Assembly (NCBI GenBank): GCA_019637095.1
Contig: JAHBWG010000002.1
Location: forward strand, 1 to 64,000
Direction of reading: 5' to 3'
Origin: Sandaracinaceae bacterium
GTDB lineage: Bacteria; Myxococcota_A; Polyangia; Polyangiales; Sandaracinaceae
Length of the DNA: 64,000 nucleotides
Below the pieces are notes generated by a model. The model had not been told where the DNA came from. It saw nothing but the letters and a program-made list of their open reading frames with translations, and did no database searches. Position 1 is the stretch's first letter. Every line of letters begins with the position of its first letter. The position numbers and the translations under genes are program-made. This document shows positions 33,678 through 46,992 of this stretch, piece after piece.

Positions 33678-34673
33678 GTGAAGGGGTTCGACGTCAACCG
33701 GTTCCTGTCCGAGCGACGTCCCGCCTGGGACGAGCTCGAGGATCTGCTCGCGCGCGTCGAGCGCGAGGGCATGCGCGCGCTCGGCATCGACGGCGCGCGC
33801 CGCTTCGGCAAGCTCTATCGCGCCGTCTCGAGCGACCTGATCCGCGCGCGCACCGAGCTCGTCGACGCGTCGGTGACCGACTACCTGAACGACCTCGTCG
33901 GGCGCGCCTATGCGCGCATCCACGCCGGGGGCGGCCAGCGCGGCCGGCGGCTCGTCGGGTTCTTCGTCGAGGAGTTCCCGCGCCTCTTCCGGCTCGAGTG
34001 GAAGCTCGTCGCGCTGTCCGCCGGGCTCTTCTTCGCGGGCGGCACCGTCGGCGCGGTCGCGGTCGCGTTCGACGCGGACGCGCTCGGCGTCGTGATCCCC
34101 GAGCAACACCAGGCGTGGACGCCGGACGAGCGGATCGCGCGCGACAGCGAGCGCGGCGACCACGGCGGCCATCAGGCCGCGCAGTTCTCGAGCTTCCTCT
34201 TCACGCACAACATCCAGGTCAGCTTCCTCGTCTTCGCGATGGGGCTGACCTTCGGCGTCGGCACGGTCTCGCTCCTCTTCTACAACGGCGTCCCGATCGG
34301 CGCGCTCGCCATGCAGTATCACCAGGCGGGCGAGGACCTCTTCTTCTGGGCGTGGATCCTCCCCCACGGGATCCCCGAGCTGACGAGCATCTTCGTCGCC
34401 GGCGCCGCCGGCCTGCTGCTCGCGCGCGGGCTCCTCGCGCCGGGGCGCCGCCGCCGGCGTGACGCGCTCGTCGCCGAGGCCAAGCGCGCGGCGCGGCTCG
34501 TCGTGGGCGTCATGCCCGTGTTGGTCGTCGCCGGGCTGATCGAGGGGACGATCAGCCAGATGCACGAGCCGATGATGCCGTACTGGCTCAAGCTCGCGTT
34601 CGCGCTGCTGGTCGGCGTCGGCTTGTTCGCCTGGCTGCTGCTCGCGGGCCGTCGCCGCGGCGCCGACGCCTGA
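33678..34673 (+). CDS. SpoIIM/DUF95-family membrane protein
   Basis: A 331-residue protein starting at GTG 33678 (KGFDVNRFLSERRPAWDELE). A soluble helical N-terminal region of about 100 residues precedes five to six membrane helices. These include the family block FTHNIQVSFLVFAMGLTFGV and the motif ILPHGIPELTSIFVAGAAGL. The family is related to stage II sporulation protein M, but endospore formation is not implied here. Pairing with the divergent RDD gene suggests a shared membrane role. Confidence 0.9.
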   Translation: MKGFDVNRFLSERRPAWDELEDLLARVEREGMRALGIDGARRFGKLYRAVSSDLIRARTELVDASVTDYLNDLVGRAYARIHAGGGQRGRRLVGFFVEEFPRLFRLEWKLVALSAGLFFAGGTVGAVAVAFDADALGVVIPEQHQAWTPDERIARDSERGDHGGHQAAQFSSFLFTHNIQVSFLVFAMGLTFGVGTVSLLFYNGVPIGALAMQYHQAGEDLFFWAWILPHGIPELTSIFVAGAAGLLLARGLLAPGRRRRRDALVAEAKRAARLVVGVMPVLVVAGLIEGTISQMHEPMMPYWLKLAFALLVGVGLFAWLLLAGRRRGADA

Positions 34674-34679
34674 GCGTCC

Positions 34680-36227
34680 TCACCGCACGGGGATCCCGCG
34701 CGTCGCCAGGATCTCTCTCGCGATGCGCTCGCCCGCCTGGACCGCCCCCTCGGAGTGCGCGTTCTCGGTCGTGTCGCCGCCGATCCACACGCGCCCCATC
34801 GGGCGGCGAAGGGCGACCGCGGCGGCGTCGAAGCGGCTCCGCCCCTCGGCGAGCGGCCAGTAGGCCACGGCGCGCGGGTACGGGAAGATCCACGCGTCGA
34901 GGAAGTGCGCGGAGATCCCCGGGAACAGCGCGTCCATCGCCTCGTACGCGCGCGCGCGGATGGCGTCGTGCGGCAGGTGCATCACGTCACGCGCGAAGCG
35001 CGCGTGGAGCAAGAGGGTCAACAGCCGCGGGCCCGGATCGTCGCTGGCGCACCCGCGCTGCTCGGTGCTCGCGTCGTAGATGCTTCCGGCCGGCGAGTCG
35101 CTCAGCAGCGTCAGCACGTCCGTGGGCTCGCCGTCGACGTCCATGCGGATGAGCGGGCACACCTCCCGGCTCGCGCGGATCAGCACCTTCACGTAGGAGG
35201 CCGGGCGGATCGTCGAGAGCGCACGCTGCCGCTCCTCGTCGAGCGGCGGGTCGAGCTGGACCTGGCCGACGTCCCACACCGGCATCGTGAGGACGACCTG
35301 CTCCGCGCGGACCTCCGCGAAGCGCGCGTCGTCGACGAGGACGCGCACGGTCGCCCCCTCCGCGGACTGCCGCACGGCGAGGACGCGCGCCCGCGTGGCG
35401 ACGCGCCCCCGGCCCACGCGGTCGAGCAGGGCCTCGACGAACGCGACGTTGCCGCCGCGGACGTGGTAGTTGCGCTCACCGAACCCGTCCGGCGTGTCGA
35501 GGAAGAGCCGCATCTCGTCGATTCCATCGAGCGCCGCGATCTGATCCCACTCGATCGCCATCTCGGGCTCGCTGGTCACGCGGATCCACTCCGCCACGCG
35601 CGGCGGGACGGAGGCGCGGACGTGGTCGGCGAAGCTGGTCGTCGCGAGCGGCGCGAGCTCCTCCGGCAGAGGCTGCCCGCGCAGGACGGTCGCCTCGAGC
35701 TGCTCGTACACGTGCCACGCCGCGCGCATCCACTCGAGCAGCGCGGCGCGCTCTTCGTCCGAGAAGAGCGCGGACAGGTAGGCGTCGCGGACCTCGGCGT
35801 CGGAGGGCTCCGCGTCGTCCGCGAAGGGGTAGTGGTAGGGGTGGATGCGGCCCTCGAGGCGCACGCTCGAGTGCGCGACGTCCTCGTCGAGAGGCAGGCC
35901 GAGCTCCTGCAGCAGCGGGTAGGCGGGGCTCCGCTGCCAGTACTCCTCCATGTGCGCCTCGCCGTGGAGGCCGTCGGGCCAGCGCACGGTCTGGATCCGG
36001 CCTCCCGGCCGCGGGGCCGCCTCGAGCACGAGGACGTCCACGCCGGCCGCGGCGAGGCGGTAGGCGATCGTGAGGCCCGTGAGCCCGCTCCCGACGACGA
36101 CCACCTCGGCGCGATCGGGGAGGGCGCGCGACGCCTCGGCGGCGGTCTCGACGGGCGGCGAGGTGCCGCCGCAGGCCGAGAGGAGAAGGAGGAGGAGCGT
36201 GAGGCGTGCGATCGAGGCGCGGTCCAT
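34680..36227 (-). CDS. FAD-dependent amine oxidase-like lipoprotein
   Basis: A 515-residue flavoprotein with a lipoprotein signal (ARLTLLLLLLSACGG). The dinucleotide fold GSGLTGLTIAYRLAAAGVDV and the FAD motif EAAPRPGGRIQTV identify the amine oxidase / protoporphyrinogen oxidase superfamily. The C-terminal FAD motif VWIGGDTTENAHSEGAVQAG is also complete. Substrate unknown. The lipoprotein signal on an FAD enzyme without a visible twin-arginine motif is odd, because flavoproteins are usually folded with cofactor before export. It follows a small gene by 41 bases on the same strand. Confidence 0.88.
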   Translation of the reverse strand: MDRASIARLTLLLLLLSACGGTSPPVETAAEASRALPDRAEVVVVGSGLTGLTIAYRLAAAGVDVLVLEAAPRPGGRIQTVRWPDGLHGEAHMEEYWQRSPAYPLLQELGLPLDEDVAHSSVRLEGRIHPYHYPFADDAEPSDAEVRDAYLSALFSDEERAALLEWMRAAWHVYEQLEATVLRGQPLPEELAPLATTSFADHVRASVPPRVAEWIRVTSEPEMAIEWDQIAALDGIDEMRLFLDTPDGFGERNYHVRGGNVAFVEALLDRVGRGRVATRARVLAVRQSAEGATVRVLVDDARFAEVRAEQVVLTMPVWDVGQVQLDPPLDEERQRALSTIRPASYVKVLIRASREVCPLIRMDVDGEPTDVLTLLSDSPAGSIYDASTEQRGCASDDPGPRLLTLLLHARFARDVMHLPHDAIRARAYEAMDALFPGISAHFLDAWIFPYPRAVAYWPLAEGRSRFDAAAVALRRPMGRVWIGGDTTENAHSEGAVQAGERIAREILATRGIPVR

Positions 36228-36268
36228 GTCGCGGAGCCTAGATCACTCCGCGCGGATCCGTCTCGCCG

Positions 36269-36532
36269 TCAGTGGGACGTGTTGCGAAACGGGTCGTCCC
36301 CGTCCGAGGGCGGCTCCTGGCTGCCGTCGGAGGCGCAGAACAAGATCTCACAGCCGTGGTGATCGGACTCGCGGATGCGGTTCATCAGCTCGACCAGATC
36401 ATCGTCCACGTCCACGACCGCGCCCTCGGTCGCGCGGCCCGAGCCGGCGTCGTAGCGGCAGGCGTCCAGGGCGACCCAGCGACCCGCGTAGGTCTCGTCG
36501 CGGCAGATGTCGTTCCAGTTCATACGCTCCAT
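36269..36532 (-). CDS. Small acidic protein of unknown function
   Basis: An 87-residue soluble protein. The ATG at 36532 has a GGGAG ribosome site at good spacing; an ATG at 36613 would add 27 Arg/Trp-rich residues. The core GRWVALDACRYDAG followed by VDVDDDLVELMNRIRES looks like a compact alpha/beta domain, with a Cys in CEILFCASD and an acidic tail. I do not recognise a family with certainty. It probably shares a transcript with the downstream oxidase lipoprotein. Confidence 0.6.
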   Translation of the reverse strand: MERMNWNDICRDETYAGRWVALDACRYDAGSGRATEGAVVDVDDDLVELMNRIRESDHHGCEILFCASDGSQEPPSDGDDPFRNTSH

Positions 36533-36630
36533 CGGGTGCTCCCAGCGTCGTCGCCACGGCGCCCCTCGCAAGAGGGGGCGCGTCGACCAGTCGGTGCCGA
36601 AGAGAAGTGCCATGAGCGTCTCGTAGCCCG

Positions 36631-36659
36631 CTCATATTCCGGCACGTGCACGCGGTCAA
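36631..36659 (-). promoter_or_regulatory. Sigma70-like promoter for the small acidic protein / oxidase pair
   Basis: On the minus strand TTGACC and TATGAG are separated by exactly 17 bases, giving a five of six and a four of six match. It lies about 100 bases upstream of the 36532 start. It is the clearest promoter-like pair in the window. Confidence 0.5.
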
Positions 36660-36808
36660 CTTCTCGGCGAACGCTTCTCCTCGCGGCTCGGGGGCCGTCA
36701 CGGACCATGAAGCTCAAGGACGACTCGAGTCTTCCAACTGCGGACGGGCCGCGCAAGCAGATCCGTGCAGGGGATTCCCCGAATGGGGAGGGTGCCGCGT
36801 GAGGGTTC

Positions 36809-38785
<1,977 letters not shown>

Positions 38786-38884
38786 GAGTCCTTCGGCTTG
38801 TGTCTCGTACGCGGTCGGACCCGGAGTCTACCCAACGGATTGGCCTCCCACCAAGGGCGGCGGCGTTGCCGCTCGGAAGGGCCC

Positions 38885-41083
38885 GTGCGATCCTCTCGGT
38901 CCTTGACCTCCCTTCCTCGACGAACATTCACGATCCTCGCTCGCTCGATCGCCCTCGGCGCGTCGCTCGCCGCGCTCGGGAGCGGGTGCGATGGACCAGG
39001 CAGCGCCGCCGACGGCGGGCTCGAGCCCGCGCGGGTCAGCGCGCGCTTCGAGCCGACCGCGGACCCGATCGACTTCGGCGCGATCCCGTTCCCCGACGAT
39101 CTCTACCTCGACGATCGCGGGCGGGTCGACCTCGGCCGCCTGCCCTCGGAGGACAGCGCCTTCGAGGGCTTCCCCGACCACCTGCGCACCGCGCTGCGCG
39201 ACCTCGATGGGTTCTCCGCGCTCGCGCCGATCTTCTTCTATTTCCCCGCGGGCGCGCTCGACCCGAGCTCGCTCCCCGCGAGCCCGTCGGCGAGCACGCG
39301 TGAGGACAGCGCCGTGCTCCTCGTCGACGCCGACTCCGCGTCGCCGACCGCCTTCCGCCGCCTGCCGTTTCGCACGCACTGGCACGCGGCGCTCGGCCAG
39401 CTCGCGCTGCGGCCGTACGAGGGCCACCCGCTCATGCCGGGCCGCCGCTACGCGGCCGTGGTCACGACGCGCGTGCGCGACGACGCGGGCGCGCCGATCG
39501 GCCCGGCGCCGCGCTTCGCGGCGATCCGCGACGCGACCGCGCGCCCGATCGATCCGGTGGACGCCGCCGCCTACGACGAGTACGGGCCGGTGCTCTCGAG
39601 CCTCGCGAGCAACGGGGTGCCGCGCGAGCGCGTCGCCGCCATCGCCGTGTTCACGGTACAGACCGTGGCGCGCGACCTCGCGGACGCCCGCGCGCTCGTC
39701 TGGTCCGGCGAGCCCGAGGTGGTCGCGCTCGACGCGGCCTACGCCGCGGGCGCCGCGCTCGACGGACTGCTCGGCGTGCCGGAGCTCGACGAGCCCGGGC
39801 TCGACGTGCCCGGCGGGGTCGCCCACCGCAACATCGGCTGGCTCGTGCAGGGCCGCTTCGCCTCGCCCTGGCTGATCTCGGACACGCCGCGCGTGCACGG
39901 CCGCTTCCGGCGCGACGCCGCGGGCGCGCTCGTCAGCACGCTGCGCGACGAGGTGTACTTCACGCTCACGCTCCCCGCGGGCGCGACGGGGCCGGTGCCG
40001 CTCGTGATCTACCAGCACGGCCTCGGCGGCGAGCGCTCCTCGATGCTCTCCGTCGCCGACGCGCTCGCGGCCACGGGCACGGCCACGATCGCGATCGACA
40101 TCCCGTACCACGGCATGCGCGCCGCCGCGGCGGCGCCCGACGTGCGCCACAACTTCGGCAGCACCAGCGGCCCCGACGGCTTCGGTGAGGTGACGGGGAG
40201 CGAGATCTACCTCGACTACCTCGGCGTGGTGGACACCGCCGGCGAGTTCGACGCGTTCCACCCCAACTACCCCCGCGACGCGCTGCGGCAGTCGGTGGTC
40301 GACCTCATGGCGCTGGTGCGGCTCGTCCGCGCGGGAGACTGGAGCGCGGTGCGCGCGCAGCCAGGGCTCGAGGGGCTCGAGCTCGACGCGGCGCCGATCG
40401 GCTTCGTCGGCGTCTCGCTCGGCGGGATCCTCGGCACGACGTTCGTCGCGAGCGAGCCCGAGATCGGCGCGGCGGTGCTCAACGTGACGGGCGGCGATCT
40501 CGTCGCGGCCGTGGAGCGCAGCCCCGCGTTCGCGCCGCAGTTCCTGCCGATCCTGCTGCCGCGCATCGGCCTCGACCCCGGGCGCCTCGACTCCGTGGCC
40601 TACCCGGCGATCTTCCACCCCGAGCTCGCGATCGTCTCGACGCTGCTCGATCGCGGGGACTCGATGGCGTTCGCGCCGATCCTCGCCGGGGCGCAACGTC
40701 ACTTGCTCTTCCAGATGGCGGAGCACGACGAGACCCTGCCGAACTCCGCGACCGAGGCGCTCGCGCGCGCGACGCGCGCGCCGATCCTCGACGCCGCCCC
40801 GGTCCACACGGACCTCGCGATGGAGTCGGCGCCGGTCGGAGAGAACGTCGAGGTCGGCGCCGCGCGCTTCACCCGCGGGCTCTACCGGTTCGCGCCGGCC
40901 ACGCATGGGCTGCTCTCGAGCCGCGGCGGCGCGCACCGTCATGCGCACCCGGTCGAGCCGCCGTTCATGGCGACCGCCCCGCGCCCCGTCACGAATCCGG
41001 TCGCGGCGGCCCTCGGCCAGGCGGTGCATTTCCTCCAGTCGTGGCGCGCCGGCAGCGCCGAGATCGATCCTCCTCCGGAATGA
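38885..41083 (+). CDS. Large lipoprotein with alpha/beta-hydrolase (esterase/lipase-like) domain
   Basis: A 732-residue secreted protein. The GTG at 38885 has a GGAAGG ribosome site five bases upstream and gives a lipoprotein signal ending LGSGC (C35); a TTG at 38903 is an alternative. The N-terminal 300 residues are an Ig-like or beta-rich domain beginning FEPTADPIDFGAIPFPDDLY, seen in myxobacterial lipase-like proteins. The hydrolase core follows, with VPLVIYQHGLGGERSSML as the oxyanion region and the nucleophile elbow GFVGVSLGGILG. A late His is in APATHGLLSSRGG. Substrate unknown; a secreted esterase or lipase is most likely. Confidence 0.82.
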   Translation: MRSSRSLTSLPRRTFTILARSIALGASLAALGSGCDGPGSAADGGLEPARVSARFEPTADPIDFGAIPFPDDLYLDDRGRVDLGRLPSEDSAFEGFPDHLRTALRDLDGFSALAPIFFYFPAGALDPSSLPASPSASTREDSAVLLVDADSASPTAFRRLPFRTHWHAALGQLALRPYEGHPLMPGRRYAAVVTTRVRDDAGAPIGPAPRFAAIRDATARPIDPVDAAAYDEYGPVLSSLASNGVPRERVAAIAVFTVQTVARDLADARALVWSGEPEVVALDAAYAAGAALDGLLGVPELDEPGLDVPGGVAHRNIGWLVQGRFASPWLISDTPRVHGRFRRDAAGALVSTLRDEVYFTLTLPAGATGPVPLVIYQHGLGGERSSMLSVADALAATGTATIAIDIPYHGMRAAAAAPDVRHNFGSTSGPDGFGEVTGSEIYLDYLGVVDTAGEFDAFHPNYPRDALRQSVVDLMALVRLVRAGDWSAVRAQPGLEGLELDAAPIGFVGVSLGGILGTTFVASEPEIGAAVLNVTGGDLVAAVERSPAFAPQFLPILLPRIGLDPGRLDSVAYPAIFHPELAIVSTLLDRGDSMAFAPILAGAQRHLLFQMAEHDETLPNSATEALARATRAPILDAAPVHTDLAMESAPVGENVEVGAARFTRGLYRFAPATHGLLSSRGGAHRHAHPVEPPFMATAPRPVTNPVAAALGQAVHFLQSWRAGSAEIDPPPE

Positions 41084-41092
41084 TTTCCGTCG

Positions 41093-41120
41093 TTGATCTC
41101 GGGGACCCGTTTGGTATTCT
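41093..41120 (+). promoter_or_regulatory. Sigma70-like promoter for the DUF4234 gene
   Basis: TTGATC and TATTCT are separated by 16 bases, in a relatively AT-rich gap after the esterase stop and 66 bases before the ATG at 41187. Confidence 0.45.
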
Positions 41121-41186
41121 CCGCTTCGCCTCGGGCGGGGGACATGTCCGCCTGGAAGAACAACCCTGTACGGAGGTAAGCGCAAC

Positions 41187-41546
41187 ATGAAGGGCGAGGT
41201 CCGTAACCCGACGACCGTCTGGCTCCTGTCGTTCTGCGGTTTCTACACCATCTACTGGTGGTACCTGATCGGCAACGAGCTCAAGAACTATCTGGGGAAG
41301 GAAGATCTCAACCCCACGATGGACATCATCATCACACTGCTCTGCTTCCCGTACATGTACTACCTGCCCATCAAGTACGGGGCCCTCATCCAGGAGGCGC
41401 AGCAGCGTGCGGGCATCGCGAACGCCGAGGACCAGGGCATGAGCTTCCTCATCTGGATGTTCATCTGCAACCTGGGCTACAAGAACGTCCAGACCGAGCT
41501 CAACAAGGTCTGGGAGAGCGGCGGCGGCGCCCCGGCGACCTTCTGA
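41187..41546 (+). CDS. DUF4234 small membrane protein
   Basis: A 119-residue protein with a strong GGAGGT ribosome site. The N-terminus GEVRNPTTVWLLSFCGFYTI and the WWYLIGNELKNYLGKEDLNP block are the DUF4234 pattern. It has two to three membrane segments, the last being FLIWMFICNLGYKNVQTELN. Function unknown. It is followed after 16 bases by a DUF2752 gene and probably co-transcribed with it. Confidence 0.85.
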   Translation: MKGEVRNPTTVWLLSFCGFYTIYWWYLIGNELKNYLGKEDLNPTMDIIITLLCFPYMYYLPIKYGALIQEAQQRAGIANAEDQGMSFLIWMFICNLGYKNVQTELNKVWESGGGAPATF

Positions 41547-41562
41547 TCGCCAGCCGAGGATC

Positions 41563-42099
41563 TTGACGTTGCAGCCCGCGTCCCCGGTCGAAGTCGCTCG
41601 AGAGTCGGCTCTCGACGGCCCGGGGAACGCGGGCTCCGCGTCTCCGTCTCCCGAGAGACCGCGGACGACTCCGTCGCGCGTGATCAAGGCGCTGATCCCG
41701 CCGGGGATCCTCCTCGCGCTGATCGTCGCCGGCGTCCCGCTCTGTCCCACGAAGAACTTCTTCGGCATCCCGTGCCCGGGCTGCGGCATGACCCGCGCGA
41801 CCGAGGCGATGCTGACGGGGGACTTCTGGGGGATGCTGCGCCTGCACCCGCTCGCGCCGTTCATCGTGCCGGTGGCGATCTACATGTTCGGTCGCGCCAC
41901 GCTCGTGTCGGCCGGGCTGATCGACGGGCGCGGCAAGGACTGGCTCGGCAAGCTCCCCAACCCCGTCTGGTTCACGGTCGGGGTGCTCCTGATCGGGCTC
42001 TGGATCGCGCGGCTCGCCGGGTTCCTCGGCGGTCACCCCGACGAGGTGGACTTCTCGCAGGGCTGGCTCGCGCAGGGCGTGATGTTCCTCTTCGGGTGA
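41563..42099 (+). CDS. DUF2752 membrane protein
   Basis: A 178-residue protein starting at a TTG with a GAGGA ribosome site. The family motif CPTKNFFGIPCPGCGMTRAT with its conserved Cys and Arg is followed by DFWGMLRLHPLAPFI. There are three to four membrane helices. The first 45 residues are Ser/Pro-rich. Function unknown; the cysteines might bind metal or heme, but this is not established. Confidence 0.88.
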   Translation: MTLQPASPVEVARESALDGPGNAGSASPSPERPRTTPSRVIKALIPPGILLALIVAGVPLCPTKNFFGIPCPGCGMTRATEAMLTGDFWGMLRLHPLAPFIVPVAIYMFGRATLVSAGLIDGRGKDWLGKLPNPVWFTVGVLLIGLWIARLAGFLGGHPDEVDFSQGWLAQGVMFLFG

Positions 42100-42138
42100 G
42101 CCCGCTCGACCAACGGCGCACTCACTCGAGCGCGCGCT

Positions 42139-42156
42139 GCGCCGTCTCGACGGCGC
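42139..42156. terminator. Hairpin between convergent genes
   Basis: GCGCCGTC and GACGGCGC are perfect 8-bp arms with almost no loop, midway in the 83 bases between the DUF2752 and carboxylase genes. It lacks a T-run, so a terminator role is only suggested by position. Confidence 0.3.
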
Positions 42157-42182
42157 GCTCGGCGGGCCATCCGCGCGCGCGC

Positions 42183-43744
<1,562 letters not shown>

Positions 43745-43748
<4 letters not shown>

Positions 43749-45097
43749 AGCGCGCCGAGGGCCGCGACGAGCCGGTCGAGGGCCGCGCGATCGTGCCGCT
43801 CGGTGACCGCGACGAGGAGCTCGTGGTCCCGCTCGGGGAAGAACCGGCCGAGGTCGACGCCGGCGAGGATCCCGTCCGCCGCGAGCGCGGCGAGCAGCGG
43901 CGCGGCCTTGCCGCCCTCGCGGCGCACGACGAACTCGTTGAAGGTCGGGGCGCCGCGCACGACCGTGAAGCCGTCGAGCGCGTCGATCCGATCCTTGAGG
44001 TACTCGGCCCGCGACAGGCACAGGCGGCCGACCGCGTCGAAGCCGCGCTTGCCGAGCATCGCCGTGCGGATCGTGAACGCGAGCGCGATGAGCCCGTGGT
44101 TGGTGCAGATGTTCGAGGTCGCCCGCTCGCGGCGGATGTGCTGCTCGCGGGTGCTCAACGTCAGCACGAAGCCGCGCTCCCCGGCGGCGTCCACGGTCTG
44201 GCCGACGAGCCGGCCGGGCAGCTGGCGGACGAGGGCGTCGCGCGTCGCGAACAGGCCGACGCCCGGGCCGCCGAGCTGCGGGGGGACGGCGAGGGGCTGG
44301 CCTTCGCCGACGGCGATGTCTGCGCCGAGCGTGCCGGGCGCGGCGAGCAGGCTCAGCGCGTACGGCTCCGCCGTCGCCGTCACGAGCAGCGCCCCCGCGC
44401 CGTGCGCGATCTTCGCGGCGGCGGCGACGTCCTCGACCGCGCCGAAGAAGCTCGGGTAGCCGATCACGACCGCGGCGGTCTCCGCGGTCACGAGCTTCGC
44501 GAGCGCGTCGAGGTCCGTCGTGCCCTCGGGGGTGTCCGGTGCGAGGCGCAGGTGGGGGCCGTCGTCGTCGATGCCGGTGAGGTACGTGCGCGTCGTCTCG
44601 ACGTACTCGGGGTGCAGGGCGCGAGAGCAGATGACCTCGCGGCGCTTCGTCGCGCGGCGCGCCATGAGGGCGGCCTCGGCGACCGCGGAGGCCGCGTCGT
44701 ACATGGACGCGTTGGCGACGTCGAGCCCGAACAGCTCGCTCACCAGCGTCTGGAACTCGAAGATCGCCTGCAACGTCCCTTGCGATACTTCGGCCTGGTA
44801 GGGCGTGTAGGACGTGTAGAACTCGCTCCGCAACAGGAGCTGGTCCACCGCGGGCGGGATGTGGTGGTCGTAGATCCCGGCGCCGAGGAAGGAGAGGGCG
44901 CGCGCGGCCTCGTTCTTGTCCGCGAGCGCGCCGAGGTGGGCGATGAGCGCGGCCTCGTCGAGCGCGGGCTCGAGCGCGAGCGGGCGCTCGAGGCGGTGGC
45001 TGGCCGGGATGGGCGCGAAGAGGTCGTCGATCGAGCCCACGCCGATGCGCTCGAGCATCGCGCGGATCTCGTCGTCGGTGTGCGGGAGGTAGCGCAC
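43745..45097 (-). CDS. gcvPA: Glycine dehydrogenase (decarboxylating) subunit 1
   Basis: A 450-residue N-terminal-half P protein, starting at GTG 45097. It has [39 protein letters not shown] and the block [20 protein letters not shown] typical of GcvPA. This half lacks the PLP lysine, which is in GcvPB. No gcvPB gene follows here, so the partner must be elsewhere on the chromosome. It is two bases after gcvH. Confidence 0.94.
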
Positions 45098-45099
45098 GC

Positions 45100-45495
45100 T
45101 CAGCCCTCGAGCGCCGCGAGGTGCGCCTCGTAACCCGCCGCGTCGAGCAGCGCGTCCCAGTCGCCGGCGGCGCTCGGCGCGATGACGACCATCCAGCCTG
45201 CGCCGTACGGGTCCTCGTTGACCAGCTCCGGGCGATCCTCGAGCTCGCCGTTCACCTCGACGATCTTGCCGGCGAGCGGCGCGAACAGCTCGCTCACCGT
45301 CTTGACCGACTCGATGTCGCCGAAGCGCGCGTGCGCGCCGACGTCGGCGCCGGCCTTCGGCAGATCGACGAGCGTGACGTCACCGAGCTGCGCGACGGCG
45401 TACTCGGTCACGCCCACGCGGACGGAGCCGTCCTCCTCGCGGCGCGCCCACTCGTGGTCCTTCGTGTATCGGAGATCGGACGGGATCGAAACCAT
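45100..45495 (-). CDS. gcvH: Glycine cleavage system H protein
   Basis: A 131-residue lipoyl carrier. [20 protein letters not shown] opens the domain and the lipoylated lysine is in [15 protein letters not shown]. The C-terminal [13 protein letters not shown] block is typical. It carries the aminomethyl intermediate between P, T and L proteins. It lies three bases after gcvT and two before gcvPA in one operon. Confidence 0.96.
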   Translation of the reverse strand: MVSIPSDLRYTKDHEWARREEDGSVRVGVTEYAVAQLGDVTLVDLPKAGADVGAHARFGDIESVKTVSELFAPLAGKIVEVNGELEDRPELVNEDPYGAGWMVVIAPSAAGDWDALLDAAGYEAHLAALEG

Positions 45496-45498
45496 CGG

Positions 45499-46602
<1,104 letters not shown>

Positions 46603-46737
46603 CGGCGGCGGACCTTAGCGGCGGGCCTCGCGGTCATCAAGCGCGCGTGTGCGCGTGCGCGCGTGGCACGGGCGGCACGACGGCAGTGTCCGAGTGGCGA
46701 CGCTCCCGCGCGCCGAATCGCCCACGCGTCGCGGGGC

Positions 46738-46905
46738 ATGCATCGTGCGTGGCCGTCGTGGATGGCGTTCTGGATCAAGACGGGGCTCTGGGTCGCGGCG
46801 ATCGTGCTCCCGGGCGGGCTCCTGCTCTTGCCGGTGATCTACGCGATGCATCGCCACGAGGCGCGCCGCGAGGACGCCGCCGCGCCGATCCCGTCCCGCC
46901 CGTGA
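46738..46905 (+). CDS. Small single-helix membrane protein
   Basis: A 55-residue open frame starting at ATG 46738 (MHRAWPSWMAFWIKTGLWVA), divergent from gcvT. One hydrophobic helix (LWVAAIVLPGGLLLLPVIYA) is followed by a charged tail. No strong ribosome site is visible, but the hydrophobic pattern is coherent, unlike the shadow frames around it. Function unknown. Confidence 0.5.
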   Translation: MHRAWPSWMAFWIKTGLWVAAIVLPGGLLLLPVIYAMHRHEARREDAAAPIPSRP

Positions 46906-46965
46906 TCTCCCGCGTCCTCCGGTGATCTCGCGCGCACGCGCAACCGGCGCCGGCGGACGTCGATA

Positions 46966-46992
46966 GGGCTCCTCGTAGGAAGGGAGGAGCCC
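46966..46992 (+). promoter_or_regulatory. Hairpin that encloses the ribosome site of the FHA-sigma54 activator gene
   Basis: GGGCTCCT (46966-46973) and AGGAGCCC (46985-46992) are perfect complementary arms with an 11-base loop, ending directly at the ATG at 46993. The AGGAG in the right arm and GGAAGGG in the loop are the only Shine-Dalgarno candidates. Pairing would hide the first and could limit translation. A regulatory or thermosensor role is inferred from the fold only. Confidence 0.5.

Noticed and set aside
46660-46690. Sigma54-like promoter (TGGCACG start) before the small membrane protein
   Set aside because: The -12 element does not match TTGC at the right spacing.
46603-46737. Glycine riboswitch before gcvT
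   Set aside because: The conserved aptamer core pattern is not present on the minus strand.
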